This document shows, piece after piece, positions 18,030 through 26,654 of a stretch of 64,000 bases of DNA. The stretch spans positions 372,001-436,000 of the forward strand of contig NZ_VITR01000002.1 in assembly GCF_007827955.1 (NCBI RefSeq). Reading direction: 5' to 3'. The DNA comes from Nitrospirillum pindoramense (GTDB lineage Bacteria > Pseudomonadota > Alphaproteobacteria > Azospirillales > Azospirillaceae). Numbering within the stretch: position 1 is the first letter of the stretch; every line of letters starts with the position of its first letter. A program made the translations under genes and the position numbers. The notes beneath the pieces were generated by a model that did not search any database, was not told the DNA's origin, and saw only the letters and a list, made by a program, of their open reading frames with translations.

Positions 18030-18147
18030 AGGCACGGCCCCCAAAGCCCCCCGCGCGCTGGCGTTGGTGCCGGCCGCCGTTCCACCGTAGTGGGGCGGCC
18101 AAACGGGGGCAAGCCCTGGCTGCCCGCCGATGCCCCACCAGCCGTGG

Positions 18148-20031
18148 TCAGCCCGGGACGGCCACGACCTCCGCCTCGGCAGGTGGCGATGCCGGCGGCT
18201 GGGGCGCGACCTTGGGCAGGCGCAGGAAGAAGCGGGTGCCACGGCCGGGGGCGCTATCCACCTCGATACGGCCGCCCAGGGTGCGGGTCACCAGGTTGAA
18301 AACGATGTTCAGTCCCAGGCCCGTGCTCCCCGCCCCGCGGCGGGTGGTGAAAAACGGGTCGAAAATGCGGGGCAAGGCCTCCGCCGGGATACCCTTGCCA
18401 TCGTCGGCGAACAGGATTTCCACATGCTCCGCCGGCGGCCGCCCCACCGCCCCCGGCGTCGGCGGCAGGGAAGAGGCCGTGATGGTCAGCCGCCCGGCCT
18501 GCCCCGGCGAATACGCGTGCAAGGTGGCGTTGACGATCAGGTTGGTCAGCACCTGGCTGAGCGCCCCGGGGTAGGTGTCCAGCACCAGGGTGGCGGGACA
18601 CTCTATCGTCAACGTGTGGCCCGGCCGCTTCCATTGCGGGCCCAGGCTGATGGCGATTTCCTCCAGATACGGCTTCAGCGACAGCAGGCGCCGTTCATCG
18701 CTGGTCTGGTCGACGGCGATGTTCTTGAAGCTCTGCACCAAACGCGCGGCGCGGCCGGCGTTGACGGTCATGAGGCTGGCCGTCTCCTCCACCAAATCCA
18801 GGAAGTCCATAAGGGCCGCCCGGCGGGGTGGGCCGTTCGCCAATTCCGCCCGGAAGTCGCGCAGGCGGTCGGCCAGGAAGGTGGCCGCGGTATAGCTGAT
18901 GCCCACCGGCGTGTTCAGCTCATGCGCCACGCCGGCCACCAACTCACCCAGCGATGCCAGCTTCTCCGCCTGCACCAGGCTTTCCTGGGTGTCCCGCAAC
19001 TCCTGCAGCGCGCGCGCCGTCTCGGCATGGGCCCGCGCCGTCTCCTCCTCATGGCGGTAGCGTTCGGTGACATCATTGTAGATCGACACCCAACCCAGGC
19101 CGGGCATGCGGTTGCGACGGAATTCGACGATACGGCCGTCCTCGCCCCCGATATGGATGGTGCCGGTGCCTTCCGCGCGCTCGCCGTCGGGCCGGCCTTC
19201 GGGCCGGTAGCGCAGCAATTGCCATTGCACCAACAGCTCCCGTTCCTCATCGCTGGGGATCAGTTGCGGGGGACGGGCCGCCTGCAAGGCCAGCAGACGA
19301 CCCAGCCAGGGGATGGAGGCGATGGCCGCCGGGTCGAACTGGCTGGGATCCAGCCGGATACCGTCATAGTCACCCCGGCGCGATTGCCAGCGGGCCAGAT
19401 CGGGCATGTTGGGATAGGTGCGGATGATCTCGTCCGTGGCGCCGCCGATGGCGGGCCAATTACGGCTCCACACCACGAAATTGAAGTCCTCGTCCATCAC
19501 CATGAAGCCGCCGGGTACCGCCTCCATGGCGGCGCTGAGGATGGCGGACTTGCGCCGTACCTCGTCCTCGGCCAGGCGGCGGTCAGTGATGTCGTTATAG
19601 CTGAGGACGAGGCCGCCGCCGGGGATGCGCTCCTCCACCGCGCGGTACCAGCGGTCGCCGATCAGCCCCTCGCGCGCCAGGCCGCGCTGGGACATGCCGC
19701 GCTGGGCCAGGCGCCGGGCGATGTAGGCCTCCGGATCCGCCTCCGCCTGCGGCACCTGGCCGGCGGCGATGGAATGGCGCAGCAGATCCTCGAAGCGCCA
19801 GCCCAGGATGGCCCCCGGCGGCGGCGACCGGGGAAACATGTCGTGATAGCGGTCGTTGGCGAACACCACCCGGTCGTCGGGACCGAACACGACGATGGCT
19901 TGGGAAAAGCGCTGAAGGACGGCGTAAAGCTCGGCCGCCATGGCCGGCGACGGCTCGATGGAGCCCGAGTCCCACCGCCTGGACATTTCCGGTGGGTCCT
20001 CCGCTTGGCCTTTGTTGCCGTGCGCCGTCAT
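18148..20031 (-). CDS. PAS-domain sensor histidine kinase
   Basis: This 627-residue kinase has no evident membrane helix, so it is probably cytoplasmic. Two PAS-type modules (about 35-150 and 165-325) end in YNDITDRR and YNDVTERY. A coiled coil (about 325-360) precedes the H-box LGELVAGVAHELNTPVG with His370, followed by an N-box LTNLIVNATLHAY near 495-507, FADDGKGIP and FFTTRRGAGSTGLGLNIV. The ATG at 20031 has AGGA upstream and was preferred to a longer frame that runs into non-conserved sequence. No response regulator gene is adjacent, so it is an orphan kinase here. The downstream binding-protein gene may be cotranscribed. Confidence 0.9.
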   Translation of the reverse strand: MTAHGNKGQAEDPPEMSRRWDSGSIEPSPAMAAELYAVLQRFSQAIVVFGPDDRVVFANDRYHDMFPRSPPPGAILGWRFEDLLRHSIAAGQVPQAEADPEAYIARRLAQRGMSQRGLAREGLIGDRWYRAVEERIPGGGLVLSYNDITDRRLAEDEVRRKSAILSAAMEAVPGGFMVMDEDFNFVVWSRNWPAIGGATDEIIRTYPNMPDLARWQSRRGDYDGIRLDPSQFDPAAIASIPWLGRLLALQAARPPQLIPSDEERELLVQWQLLRYRPEGRPDGERAEGTGTIHIGGEDGRIVEFRRNRMPGLGWVSIYNDVTERYRHEEETARAHAETARALQELRDTQESLVQAEKLASLGELVAGVAHELNTPVGISYTAATFLADRLRDFRAELANGPPRRAALMDFLDLVEETASLMTVNAGRAARLVQSFKNIAVDQTSDERRLLSLKPYLEEIAISLGPQWKRPGHTLTIECPATLVLDTYPGALSQVLTNLIVNATLHAYSPGQAGRLTITASSLPPTPGAVGRPPAEHVEILFADDGKGIPAEALPRIFDPFFTTRRGAGSTGLGLNIVFNLVTRTLGGRIEVDSAPGRGTRFFLRLPKVAPQPPASPPAEAEVVAVPG

Positions 20032-20358
20032 ACCGTTCCTGCCTCTCCCGGTCCTTGGCCAGACTATCCGTAACGGTAAGTCAATTTCAATCAGACGTGC
20101 TCTTTTTACGTGTGGCGTGCGCTGGACGCGGACGCGGGCCACCACCCGCGCACGCTGAACCCTGTTGCGCCCGCCCCACGCATGTTCTACCTCTCCCGCT
20201 GTCATCCGGCCGCTATCCGGACGACGTAGGTTTCGCCGACGCTCGCGGGTGCTATACCCTCGGGCGATATCGGGCTATACGTGCCCCCGTGCCACCCCGC
20301 TGGAGGCTGCCCTGGTCCGGGCGCCTGGGGAACCGGGTTTTCAAGGAGAGTGCGAGCA

Positions 20359-20697
20359 ATGCCGTATGTCGTGACCGAGCAGTGCATCAAGTGCAAGTAC
20401 ACCGACTGCGTGGAAGTGTGCCCCGTGGACTGCTTCTACGAGGGTGACAACATGCTGGTCATCCATCCCGATGAATGCATCGACTGCGGCGTCTGCGAAC
20501 CGGAATGCCCGGCCGAGGCCATCCTGCCGGACACCGACGGCCGGGCCGAGGAATGGCTGGAACTGAACCGGCAGTACGCCGCCGCCTGGCCCAACCTGAA
20601 CCGCAAGAAGCCCGCCCCGGCGGATGCCGACGCCTTCAAGGGCGTGCCGGACAAGTTCAAGACCTATTTCAGCGACAAGCCCGGCAACGGCAACTGA
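20359..20697 (+). CDS. fdxA: 7Fe-8S ferredoxin FdxA
   Basis: This is a 112-residue Azotobacter-type ferredoxin that carries one [3Fe-4S] and one [4Fe-4S] cluster. Cysteines at 9, 12, 17, 21 and 25 ([19 protein letters not shown]) and at 40, 43, 46 and 50 ([12 protein letters not shown]) give the standard pattern, and the C-terminal half (about 60-112) matches the family tail with [16 protein letters not shown]. The ATG at 20359 follows AAGGAG. A terminator lies 14 bases after the stop, so it is monocistronic. In alphaproteobacteria fdxA commonly precedes carD, as here. Confidence 0.97.
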   Translation: MPYVVTEQCIKCKYTDCVEVCPVDCFYEGDNMLVIHPDECIDCGVCEPECPAEAILPDTDGRAEEWLELNRQYAAAWPNLNRKKPAPADADAFKGVPDKFKTYFSDKPGNGN

Positions 20698-20710
20698 AGA
20701 CAGGCGTCAG

Positions 20711-20748
20711 GCGCCGCCAGCCACCGGGCCGGGCGGCGCTTTGTCTTT
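20711..20748 (+). terminator. Terminator after fdxA
   Basis: GCGCCGCC (20711-20718) pairs with GGCGGCGC (20732-20739), followed by TTTGTCTTT on the plus strand. Confidence 0.8.
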
Positions 20749-21082
20749 CCTTTGGGCGGAGCCGCCCAAATCTTAAGCGGCTTCTGCCTAAGACATGCGC
20801 GATTCGCATGTCCGACATCCTGGCCCATACCAGGAACTTAAGTCGAACGTGGTCTTGTTGACCTGTCATCGCATCGTCATATCGGTTATAGTTCTGGACG
20901 CGAGAATAGGCACGCCGTTCGCGAAAGCTTAAGCGTGCCCCATTCCCCCAGCGCCTTCGTGCTGTCTGTCCGTTGTCGCAGCCCCTGGCAGGCCGACAGC
21001 GACCTTTGCATGCCGTTCCGGGCGTCCAGGCCCGCCTCCCCGAGGCGGGACTTTAAAAGCCGAATTGTGAGAGCCGATCCAA
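20749..21082 (+). other. Intergenic region upstream of carD
   Basis: About 330 bases, less GC-rich than the coding sequence, hold no convincing gene. TATAGT near 20888-20893 has only a poor -35 match. An inverted repeat pairs GGCACGC (about 20909-20915) with GCGTGCC (about 20933-20939) and could be a leader stem-loop. The carD promoter must lie here but cannot be fixed from the sequence alone. Confidence 0.4.
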
Positions 21083-21583
21083 ATGACCGATAAGCTCGAT
21101 TTCGTCACTGGTGATTACGTCGTTTACCCGGCCCACGGGGTTGGACGCATCGTGGCGATCGAAAAGCATGCCATCGCCGATATGGAGGTGGTGCTGTACG
21201 CCATCACCTTCGAGAAGGAGCGCATGACGCTGAAGGTCCCCGTGACCAAGGCGAAGAACGCCGGCCTGCGCCGCTTGTCGAGCAAGGACCGGATCAAGGA
21301 CGCGATGGAGACCCTGCAGGGTCCGTCCAAGATCAAGCGGATCATGTGGAGCCGCCGCGCCCAGGAGTATGAGGCCAAGATCAACTCCGGCGACCCCGTG
21401 TCCATCGCCGAGGTGGTGCGCGACCTGCACCGCGGCACCGACCAGTCCGATCAGTCCTACAGCGAGCGGCAGATCTACCACGCAGCGCTGGAGCGCCTGG
21501 CGCGCGAGCTCGCCGCCGTGGAAAAGATCGATGAGCGCAAGGCCACCGAGCGGTTGGAAGCGGTGCTGGCGAAGGCGGCGTAA
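21083..21583 (+). CDS. carD: CarD-family RNA polymerase-binding regulator
   Basis: This 166-residue protein is a CarD/CdnL type factor, which stabilises open promoter complexes, especially at rRNA promoters. The N-terminal RNA polymerase-interacting domain (about 5-65) includes FVTGDYVVYPAHGVGRIVAIE and LKVPVTKAKNAGLRRLSS. The C-terminal helical domain (about 70-166) contains IMWSRRAQEYEAKINSGD and YSERQIYHAALERLARELA. The start ATG at 21083 begins the conserved domain. It is followed by a strong bidirectional-looking terminator, so it is a single-gene unit. The gene symbol is used in the general family sense (also cdnL). Confidence 0.95.
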   Translation: MTDKLDFVTGDYVVYPAHGVGRIVAIEKHAIADMEVVLYAITFEKERMTLKVPVTKAKNAGLRRLSSKDRIKDAMETLQGPSKIKRIMWSRRAQEYEAKINSGDPVSIAEVVRDLHRGTDQSDQSYSERQIYHAALERLARELAAVEKIDERKATERLEAVLAKAA

Positions 21584-21656
21584 GCCGTCAGCCGCCAAGG
21601 CTCGACTATCCCCGCCCATTGGGGGTACGGTGCGCCGACATCACTATACTTAGTGG

Positions 21657-21691
21657 AAAAAGGGGCGATCCCGGTCGATCGCCCCTTTTTT
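21657..21691 (+). terminator. Terminator after carD
   Basis: GGGGCGATC (21662-21670) and GATCGCCCC (21677-21685) form a perfect nine-base stem, with AAAAA before and TTTTTT after, so it could work in both directions. Confidence 0.92.
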
Positions 21692-21750
21692 CATGGGGCG
21701 GCGGCGCATACACTGACCGATAACTTTCTCCTGCCGGTCTGACCCTTCGC

Positions 21751-22566
21751 ATGAACGAACAAGAGCGCTTTGTCGTGCTGGGCCGTCCACGGCGCATCTG
21801 GGCCGTGGGGGCGATTCATGGCGACGTCGACCGGCTGGCCGCGTTGCACGACGACATCGGCGCCCGTTTTCAGCCCGGGGACCGGTTGGTCTATCTCGGC
21901 AACCTGATCGGTCGCGGCCCGCGCGTGCGGGACACGGTGGATGAACTGCTGTCCTTCCGTCGCGCCGTGCTGTCGGTGCGCGGGGTCATCGTCAGCGACC
22001 TGGTCTACCTGCGCGGCGGGCAGGAGGAGATGTGGCAGAAGCTGCTGCAGCTGCAATTCGCGCCCAACCCCATCGAAGTGTTGCAATGGATGATGAGCCA
22101 GGGCGTGGACGCCACCCTGGCGGCCTACGGCGGCAGCGCCTACCAGGGGGTGGCCGCCGCGCGCGACGGTGCGGTGTCGCTGGCGCGCTGGACCGGGCAA
22201 CTGCGCACCGCCCAGCGCGCCGCCCCCGGCCATGACACCCTGTTCGCCGCCCTGCGCCGCGCGGCCTATACCGAGCGGCGGCAGGACGGCCTGCCCGAGC
22301 TTCTGTTCGTGAACGCCGGCATCGACATCTCCCGCCCCCTGGCCGCCCAGGGCGACAGCTTCTGGTGGGGCGGTGGCGCCTGGCACCGCATCGAGGGCGC
22401 CTACGCCGGTTTCCGCCGCGTGGTGCGCGGCTATGACCCCAGCCATGGCGGACCGGCGGCCACGCCCCATGCCGTCACGCTGGACGGCGGCTGCGGCTTC
22501 AACGGCGCCCTGGTCTGCGGCTGCTTCGGCCCCGATGGCGAACTGCTGGAAGTGGTCGAGGTCTGA
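21751..22566 (+). CDS. Metallophosphoesterase-fold protein with altered metal-binding motifs
   Basis: This 271-residue protein follows the layout of PPP-type serine/threonine phosphatases, with three motifs at the right spacing but changed ligands. GDxHG appears as GAIHG (20-24, Asp to Ala). GDxVDRG appears as GNLIGRG (50-56, both Asp lost). GNHE appears as GGQEE (89-93, Asn and His lost). Most metal ligands are therefore missing, so it may not be a phosphatase. The rest of the chain (YLRGGQEEMWQKLLQLQFAP, FVNAGIDISRP, FWWGGGAWHRI) looks intact and folded, not decayed. ATG 21751 is preferred. It sits between carD and moaB with no obvious operon partner. Activity is doubtful. Confidence 0.8.
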   Translation: MNEQERFVVLGRPRRIWAVGAIHGDVDRLAALHDDIGARFQPGDRLVYLGNLIGRGPRVRDTVDELLSFRRAVLSVRGVIVSDLVYLRGGQEEMWQKLLQLQFAPNPIEVLQWMMSQGVDATLAAYGGSAYQGVAAARDGAVSLARWTGQLRTAQRAAPGHDTLFAALRRAAYTERRQDGLPELLFVNAGIDISRPLAAQGDSFWWGGGAWHRIEGAYAGFRRVVRGYDPSHGGPAATPHAVTLDGGCGFNGALVCGCFGPDGELLEVVEV

Positions 22567-22629
22567 TCCCCGGTTGACGACCGGCGCCCGGCGCCTCACT
22601 TAAGGGGCGTTCAGAACAGGAGCGCCCCC

Positions 22630-23166
22630 TTGTCCCGCATCGACGAAACCCGCCCCTTCCTGCCGGTGCAGATCGCCGTGATGACGGTGTCCGACACCCG
22701 CGACTCCACCACGGACAAATCCGGCGACACACTGGCGGAACGGTTGACCGGCGCCGGTCATGTGCTGGTGGCCCGCACCATCGTGAGGGATGACCAGGCG
22801 GCCATCACGGCGCAGTTGCGCGCCTGGATCGCCGACCCGGCGGTGGACGTCGTCATCTCCACCGGCGGCACCGGGCTGACCGGCCGCGATGTCACCCCCG
22901 AGGCGTTCGAGAGCGTTTATGAGAAGCGAATCGACGGCTTCGGCGAGATGTTCCGGACCCTATCCTATGAGAAGATCGGCACCTCGTCCCTGCAAAGCCG
23001 GGCCACGGCCGGCGTGGCGGGGGGCACCTACCTGTTCGCCCTGCCGGGCAGCCCCAGCGCCTGCCGCGACGGCTGGGACCTGATCCTGCGCTATCAGTTG
23101 GACAACCGCTTCCGCCCCTGCAACCTGGTGGAAATCATGCCCCGCCTGCAGGAACACCGCGCCTGA
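22630..23166 (+). CDS. moaB: Molybdenum cofactor biosynthesis protein MoaB/Mog
   Basis: This 178-residue protein of the MoaB/MogA family adenylylates molybdopterin before molybdenum insertion. The family motifs are [10 protein letters not shown] near the N-terminus, [20 protein letters not shown] (about 75-95) and [18 protein letters not shown] near 137-155. The start is TTG at 22630-22632, with AGGAG about nine bases upstream; no ATG lies upstream of the conserved region. No other molybdenum cofactor gene is in the window. Assignment to MoaB rather than MogA is by its short single-domain form. Confidence 0.93.
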   Translation: MSRIDETRPFLPVQIAVMTVSDTRDSTTDKSGDTLAERLTGAGHVLVARTIVRDDQAAITAQLRAWIADPAVDVVISTGGTGLTGRDVTPEAFESVYEKRIDGFGEMFRTLSYEKIGTSSLQSRATAGVAGGTYLFALPGSPSACRDGWDLILRYQLDNRFRPCNLVEIMPRLQEHRA

Positions 23167-23422
23167 GGACGGGGGCGCGGGGGCCGGCGGGACGCGATTT
23201 CGGTTAAGACCGCCCCCCGCAGTTGAAGCGCGGGGGGAAAACCTGTATCGATTCAAGGCCCGGCCGGACGGGTCCTCCCGACGCCGTCCACACCCGTGGC
23301 CAGACGCGTTCCGGGGTCCGTCCCCGAGGGAAACCGCCGGCGGCCGGCATCGGCGACAGGCGGCAGGACGTGAGCGGCCAAGGACGCCGGCACCAAGAAT
23401 GCGGGACCAGGAGAACGACCCC

Positions 23423-24253
23423 ATGACGCGAACCTATATCTCGATGGCCAAGACCGGCGGCCAGGGCAAGACGCTGGTGGCCCAGATGCTGGTCCTGCAG
23501 CACGAGCAGAAGGGCGCGCCCGTGAAGCTGGCCGCCGCCGACAGCGACACGCTGAACCAGCGGTCCAAGTTCGGCCGCCTGTTCGCCGGCGTGAAGGAAC
23601 TGGGCATCGGTGAACAGCTGACCAACATCAAGACCTCGACCGACCCCAACCTGGCCATCAAGTATTGGGACGAGTTCGGCCGCACCCTGCTGGAGGGTGG
23701 TTATGTGGTGGACGTGGGCGCCAACGTGGCCGCCGACCTGTTCGCCTGGGCCGAGGCCCGCAACGCCGGCGCCCTGCTGCGCCGCCGCAACAGCAACCCC
23801 ATCGACCTGATCGTCACCACCAAGGCCGAGGCCCAGGCCATCGAGGATGCCCGCGCCCTGATCCAGTATTCGTTCGACAAGAACGAGTGGTTGCCCTTCG
23901 GCCGCCGCTTCGTGGTGTTGAACGAGGTGGCCGGCGGTTTCGGCCCCTATGAGAACGACCAGTCCTTCCGCCGCCTGAAGAGCTTCCAGAGCCAGGGCGT
24001 CGGCCTGATCACCATCAAGCGCTGCGAAAGCGACATCTGGAAGCTGCTGGAGAAGGAGTTCATCTCCGTCCGTGACGCGCTGAAGATGACCGACGCCGAC
24101 CTGGAGAAGCGCTACGGCATCGACGTCTGGACCGGCCACAGCGGCCTGACCGACCTGCGCGCCTGGGCGCAGGAAACCCTGACCGCGTTCGAGAAGGCCG
24201 GCCTGTTCCCGACCACCGACCGCGCGGACGCCGAGGCGGCATCGGCCGAGTAA
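23423..24253 (+). CDS. MinD/ParA-like P-loop ATPase of unknown function
   Basis: This 276-residue protein starts with a deviant Walker A motif SMAKTGGQGKTLVA (residues 7-20). A signature-like Lys10 precedes the GGxGKT core by one more residue than in MinD. GGYVVDVGANVAADLFAWAE (about 92-111) sits at the Walker B position, and IDLIVTTKAEAQAIEDA and FVVLNEVAGGFGPY follow. A C-terminal region of about 70 residues is less conserved-looking. The ATG at 23423, after GGAG, begins close to the P-loop; one eight codons upstream is possible. It precedes ftsE, with a hairpin between them. It could be a partner of FtsE or an unrelated SIMIBI ATPase. No family name is claimed. Confidence 0.72.
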   Translation: MTRTYISMAKTGGQGKTLVAQMLVLQHEQKGAPVKLAAADSDTLNQRSKFGRLFAGVKELGIGEQLTNIKTSTDPNLAIKYWDEFGRTLLEGGYVVDVGANVAADLFAWAEARNAGALLRRRNSNPIDLIVTTKAEAQAIEDARALIQYSFDKNEWLPFGRRFVVLNEVAGGFGPYENDQSFRRLKSFQSQGVGLITIKRCESDIWKLLEKEFISVRDALKMTDADLEKRYGIDVWTGHSGLTDLRAWAQETLTAFEKAGLFPTTDRADAEAASAE

Positions 24254-24277
24254 GCGCCCCTCCGTTTCCCGGATCGG

Positions 24278-24319
24278 GCCCGGTCCCGCCCCGCCCATAA
24301 GCGGGCGGGCCGGGCTCTT
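24278..24319 (+). terminator. Terminator-like hairpin before ftsE
   Basis: GCCCGG (24278-24283) and downstream GC-rich bases pair with the segment GCGGGCGGGCCGGGC (24301-24315) around CCATAA, followed by TCTTT. It lies 24 bases before the ftsE start, so it may end the upstream transcript or attenuate ftsE. Confidence 0.55.
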
Positions 24320-24342
24320 TCCATTTCAAGGATGCCCCGCCT

Positions 24343-25074
24343 TTGGTCCGTTTCGAGAATGTCGGTCTGCGCTATGGCACCGGGCCTGAGGTGCTGCGCG
24401 ACATCAGCTTCGAACTGGCGCCCGGGTCCTTCCATTTCCTGACCGGCCCCACCGGCGCCGGCAAATCCAGCCTGCTGAAGCTGCTCTATCTGGCGGAACG
24501 CCCGTCCCGCGGCCTCATCACCCTGCTGGGCCATCCGCTGTCCAAGACCCCGCGCAAGGCCCTGCCGGCCCTCCGCCGCCAGATCGGCGTGGTGTTCCAG
24601 GACTTCCGCCTGATGAACCACCTGACGGTGTTCGACAACGTCGCCCTGCCCTTGCGCCTGGCCGGCCAGGATGAGGCCCATGTGCAGGAAAGCGTGACGG
24701 AGCTGCTGTCGTGGGTGGGGCTGAAGGCCAAGCTGGATGAGCGGCCCTTGCGCCTATCGGGCGGCCAGAAGCAGCTGGTGGCCATCGCCCGGGCCGTGGT
24801 CACCCGGCCCAAGCTGATCATCGCCGACGAGCCCACGGGCAACATCGACCGTGAGATGAGCCTGCGCATCATGCGGCTGTTCATCGAGCTGAACAAGCTG
24901 GGCACCACCTGCCTGGTGGCCACGCATGACATGGTGCTGGTCGATCGCCTGCAGAAGCCGGTGATGGAGCTTTACGAGGGCAAGCTCGCCGAATCCGGCT
25001 GGTGGATGCAGGGTGGCGCCGGCGGCGGCAGCCCCGGCCGGGACATGCCGGACGATCTGTCCCCCGACTTCTGA
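24343..25074 (+). CDS. ftsE: Cell-division ABC ATPase FtsE
   Basis: FtsE pairs with FtsX to couple septal peptidoglycan hydrolases to division. The 243-residue ATPase has Walker A GPTGAGKSSLLKLLY (about 35-49), the FtsE-typical VFQDFRLMNHLTVFDNVALPL, signature LSGGQKQ (about 139-145) and Walker B LIIADEPTGNID. A Gly-rich, acidic tail of about 20 residues follows the usual end. The start is TTG at 24343 with AAGGA about ten bases upstream. No ftsX gene follows; the next gene is a desaturase. FtsX must be encoded elsewhere, or this is an FtsE paralogue. Confidence 0.88.
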   Translation: MVRFENVGLRYGTGPEVLRDISFELAPGSFHFLTGPTGAGKSSLLKLLYLAERPSRGLITLLGHPLSKTPRKALPALRRQIGVVFQDFRLMNHLTVFDNVALPLRLAGQDEAHVQESVTELLSWVGLKAKLDERPLRLSGGQKQLVAIARAVVTRPKLIIADEPTGNIDREMSLRIMRLFIELNKLGTTCLVATHDMVLVDRLQKPVMELYEGKLAESGWWMQGGAGGGSPGRDMPDDLSPDF

Positions 25075-25267
25075 GCCCTTTTGACCCAGCACAAATCGCG
25101 GATGCGGCCCCCCGTGTTAATCTCCCCTTCAGGGTTGTCCCTTACCCTTGGCGCCGGGGACATCCGTACCAAACGCGGAGTCGGCTTGGCCGCCGATTCC
25201 TGGTATTCAATCGATCGCCTCACCCTCTTCGCGGCCTTTCGCCGCCCCTGACGGAGTACCGACCCCG

Positions 25268-26503
25268 GTGACCAAGCCCGCCCGCGACGCCGCCCAAAAG
25301 CCGGCCGACCATTACCTGGACGATATCCAGGCCGCCGGCGCCCTGCCCTTCATCCTCGTGCATCTGGCCTGCCTGGGCGCCATCTGGACAGGGGTCTATT
25401 GGCAAGACGTGGCCCTGGCGGTAGGCCTCTATGGTCTGCGCATGTTCGGCATCACCGGCGGCTATCACCGCTATTTCTCGCATCGCGCCTATAAGACCAG
25501 CCGCTGGTTCCAGTTCATCCTGGCGTTCATCGCCCAGACCTCGGCCCAGCGCGGCATCCTGTGGTGGGCGGCCAAGCATCGCCACCATCACCGCTATTCA
25601 GATACCCCGGCGGACGTCCATTCCCCGGCCCAGCGCGGCTTCTGGTACGCGCACATGGGCTGGATCTTCACGGCCCGCCATGACACGACCGACCTGGCCG
25701 CCGTGCCGGACCTGGCCAAGTTCCCCGAGCTGCGCTTCCTGGATCGGTTCCATTACCTGCCGGCCTTCATCCTGGCCGTCGCCGTGTGGTTCGCGGCCGG
25801 CTGGTCCGGCCTGGTGGTGGGCTTCTTCTGGAGCACCGTCGCCACCTACCACGGCACCTTCTGCATCAACTCCCTGGCCCATGTGTACGGGCGCCGCCGT
25901 TACCTGACCGGCGATGATAGCCGCAACAACTGGTGGTTCGCCCTGCTGACCATGGGCGAGGGCTGGCACAACAACCACCACGCCTATCAAAGCGCCGCCT
26001 GCCAGGGTTTCCGCTGGTGGGAGATCGACACCACCTATTACATCCTGAAGGCGCTGTCCTGGGTCGGCATCACCTGGGACCTGCATCGCCCGCCCGCCGC
26101 CGTGGTGCGGGGGGAGCAGCGGCTGGGCAAGGCCATCATCGAGAAGGCCGCCAGCCAGCTGGTCGCCACCTTCCATGTGGAGCAGATCGCCGCCCGGCTG
26201 CAGGCCACGCTGGCCGACACGCCCTCGCTGGCCGACGTGAAGGCCGAACTGCAGCACAAGCTTGAAAACGCCCGGGCCCAGGCGGAGGCCATGCTGGCCT
26301 CCCTTCATATGCCCGAGCTGCACATGCCCAGCCTGCCCGACCTGCACATGCCGACCATGCCCACGCTGCCGACGCGCGATGAGTTGAAGGACCGGGCGGC
26401 CGCCATGTTCGTGCGCACGCCGTCGATGGACGACATCGTCGACCGGGCCCGGCAATTGCTGATCGAGGCCGTCTGCGCCCGCCTGGCCGTCGCCGCCGCC
26501 TGA
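25268..26503 (+). CDS. Membrane fatty-acid (acyl-CoA delta-9 type) desaturase with C-terminal tail
   Basis: This is a 411-residue integral membrane di-iron desaturase that introduces a double bond in acyl chains. The three histidine boxes are present: HRYFSHR (about 68-74), HRHHHRYSD (about 105-113) and HNNHHAYQ (about 237-244), with four hydrophobic segments around them. After about residue 280 comes an unusual helical tail, then a run of short HMPxLP-like repeats (LHMPELHMPSLPDLHMPTMP) and a final helix. GTG 25268 was chosen: it precedes the hydrophilic N-terminus and has GGAG upstream; a TTG at 25148 would add a non-conserved segment. The tail is not needed for catalysis in known desaturases. 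Confidence 0.88.
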   Translation: MTKPARDAAQKPADHYLDDIQAAGALPFILVHLACLGAIWTGVYWQDVALAVGLYGLRMFGITGGYHRYFSHRAYKTSRWFQFILAFIAQTSAQRGILWWAAKHRHHHRYSDTPADVHSPAQRGFWYAHMGWIFTARHDTTDLAAVPDLAKFPELRFLDRFHYLPAFILAVAVWFAAGWSGLVVGFFWSTVATYHGTFCINSLAHVYGRRRYLTGDDSRNNWWFALLTMGEGWHNNHHAYQSAACQGFRWWEIDTTYYILKALSWVGITWDLHRPPAAVVRGEQRLGKAIIEKAASQLVATFHVEQIAARLQATLADTPSLADVKAELQHKLENARAQAEAMLASLHMPELHMPSLPDLHMPTMPTLPTRDELKDRAAAMFVRTPSMDDIVDRARQLLIEAVCARLAVAAA

Positions 26504-26517
26504 CACCAACCTGCGTG

Positions 26518-26553
26518 AAAAAGGCCGCCGGGGCTTTCCCTGGCGGCCTTTTT
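26518..26553 (+). terminator. Terminator after desaturase gene
   Basis: AAGGCCGCC (26521-26529) pairs with GGCGGCCTT (26542-26550), flanked by A and T runs (TTTTT on the plus strand). It could act on both strands. Confidence 0.9.
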
Positions 26554-26654
26554 GCTGTCTGGAGTTCGGAGTTGGCCGCCGCACCCGCCCAATTGTTCAT
26601 GTTGTGTTCTGGTTTTGACGGCGCTAGGCTAGCCTCCGGGTAACGGAGGAAGCC

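Noticed and set aside
23213-23237. Hairpin CCCCCCGC/GCGGGGGG after moaB as a terminator
   Set aside because: The stem is followed by AAAACC on the plus strand, not a T-tract, and neither strand fits a Rho-independent terminator.
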